Below, in pieces: positions 63,306 through 64,000 of a stretch of 64,000 nucleotides of DNA. A model generated the notes under the pieces. It was not told the DNA's origin, did not search any database, and saw nothing but the letters and a program-made list of their open reading frames with translations. The position numbers were made by a program, and so were the translations under genes. Location: assembly GCF_016287535.1 (NCBI RefSeq), contig NZ_JAEFAJ010000001.1:264323-328322 (forward strand), in the 5' to 3' direction. Position 1 is the stretch's first letter, and every line of letters begins with the position of its first letter. This DNA comes from Ruminococcus sp. (lineage in GTDB: Bacteria > Bacillota > Clostridia > Oscillospirales > Ruminococcaceae).

Positions 63306-63318
63306 GCAGATAAAGAGC

Positions 63319-63348
63319 AACGGTGCTGAGTATTCAGCGCCGTTTTTT
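63319..63348 (+). promoter_or_regulatory. Terminator-like hairpin in the plus-strand leader
   Basis: 11-bp stem AACGGTGCTGA/TCAGCGCCGTT with a 4-base loop, one G-T pair, followed by six T. It starts about 7 bases after the expected transcription start, well before the ribosome-binding site of the gene at 63371. Confidence 0.7.
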
Positions 63349-63370
63349 GTTTGTACGGGGAGGTGCCTTT

Positions 63371-64000
63371 ATGGCTGCTTTTGACAGGATATTATCGGGG
63401 ATTCCCGAAATGGATACCGCACTTGACAATATAAGACTGGGCGACAATGTTGTATGGAGAGTTTCCGAGCTTTCCGAGTTCCGGCTGTTTATGGAACCCT
63501 ATCTCAGACAGGCTATTTCTGACAGAAGAAATATCATATACTTCCGCTTTGCATGCCACCAGCCCCTTGTGGATAACTGCCCGGAGGTAAAAACGATTGA
63601 AGTTCCGCTGTCTCACAGATTTGAAACATTCACAGTTGACATTCACAACGAGATAGAAAAGGCAGGCAGGGACGCTTTCTATATATTCGACTGTCTTTCG
63701 GAATTGCAGGCTATGTGGGCTACAGACCTTATGATGGGCAACTTTTTCCGCGTGACCTGTCCGTTTCTGTTCATACTTGATACAGTTGCATTTTTCCCTA
63801 TAATCAGAGGAAAGCACTCCGTTCATGCTATAAATAAGATACTGAACACAACACAGCTTTTTCTTGATGTATATTCGGATAAAAAGAACGTATATGTCCG
63901 TCCGGAAAAGGTATGGAACAGAAGTTCCGACACCATGTTTCAGCCACATACTTATGAGCCTGAAACAGGGCGTTTCCGCCCTATTCTTGACGGTGTCAAG
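63371..64000 (+). CDS. PEP-synthase-like protein, N-terminal part
   Basis: 210 codons, open at the right edge. MAAFDRILSGIPEMDTALDNIRLGDNVVW is the start, with later FYIFDCLSELQAMWATDLMMGNFFRVTCPFLF. I recall this as the RecA/KaiC-like N-terminal domain found before PEP/pyruvate-binding (PpsA-type) domains in Clostridia and Chloroflexi; the Walker A is not obvious. The catalytic domains would lie beyond the window. GGGGAGGTG precedes the ATG by 5 bases. It is divergent from nadE. Confidence 0.6.
   Translation, partial: MAAFDRILSGIPEMDTALDNIRLGDNVVWRVSELSEFRLFMEPYLRQAISDRRNIIYFRFACHQPLVDNCPEVKTIEVPLSHRFETFTVDIHNEIEKAGRDAFYIFDCLSELQAMWATDLMMGNFFRVTCPFLFILDTVAFFPIIRGKHSVHAINKILNTTQLFLDVYSDKKNVYVRPEKVWNRSSDTMFQPHTYEPETGRFRPILDGVK

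Noticed and set aside
63392..63949. Minus-strand 185-codon frame at the right edge
   Set aside because: It opposes the plus-strand gene that has a consensus promoter, a good ribosome-binding site and family-like sequence.

Overview
The window looks like chromosome of a cellulose-degrading Ruminococcus-type bacterium (Oscillospiraceae, Firmicutes; low-to-mid GC). Three proteins carry dockerins of the form seen in cellulosomal Ruminococcus, with a YGDxNCD calcium loop followed by DAVLIMQSLANP. Poly-threonine linkers, GH5, GH9 and GH43 enzymes, CotH proteins, a WhiA/HprK/RapZ block, a SigK-like sigma factor and ThyX instead of ThyA all fit. Species cannot be fixed from the sequence. No rRNA, tRNA, CRISPR array, transposase or phage gene was seen.

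Layout. 1-4200: a translation-related operon on the minus strand (DUF951, prfA, start of tsaC), two plus-strand genes (one unknown, one S1-domain) and pfkA. 4201-15427: one long minus-strand operon reading rpe, three Rnf-like membrane genes (D, E, A), a DUF4015-type glycosidase-like protein, hprK, murB, rapZ, whiA, dnaE. 15644-18909: sigK-like gene, a small HD alarmone hydrolase, and a DnaD/DnaC-type helicase-loading pair. 19014-21349: DUF4846 protein and a PrsA/SurA-like lipoprotein. 21573-27093: thyX, DUF2156, DJ-1, 5-formyl-THF cyclo-ligase, mltG and a U32 peptidase-family gene. 27137-29815: an ExbB/ExbD-like three-gene operon and a flippase-like gene.

29906-48000 is the fibre-degradation and signalling region: a GH5 cellulase with a divergent LacI-sensor/degenerate-GGDEF/AraC regulator, an EAL phosphodiesterase, a paralogous LacI-sensor/GGDEF protein, a Fic toxin with a 56-residue antitoxin, a MATE exporter, a MORN-repeat protein, a nitroreductase, a GH43-like dockerin protein and a GH9 dockerin cellulase. 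48181-50185 is a KtrAB potassium uptake pair, followed by a hairpin-rich intergenic element.

50693-54949 is a tightly packed four-gene cluster (zinc-ribbon/kinase-like protein, two von Willebrand A proteins, divergent PurA-like enzyme) that I cannot assign to a described pathway. 55162-60917 holds two CotH-family proteins and a feruloyl-esterase-like hydrolase. 61262-64000 has nadE and a divergent partial gene resembling the N-terminus of PEP-synthase-like proteins; both start from near-consensus promoters followed at once by terminator-like hairpins.

Most promising for novelty: the PurA-like/vWA/zinc-ribbon cluster, the Rnf-like D-E-A trio that has lost most iron-sulfur cysteines, the ExbBD-like operon in a Gram-positive, and two genes that seem to start at AUA codons. 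Promoters throughout fit a TTGACA-17-TATAAT pattern with exactly 17 bp spacing, often with an extended TGn -10.
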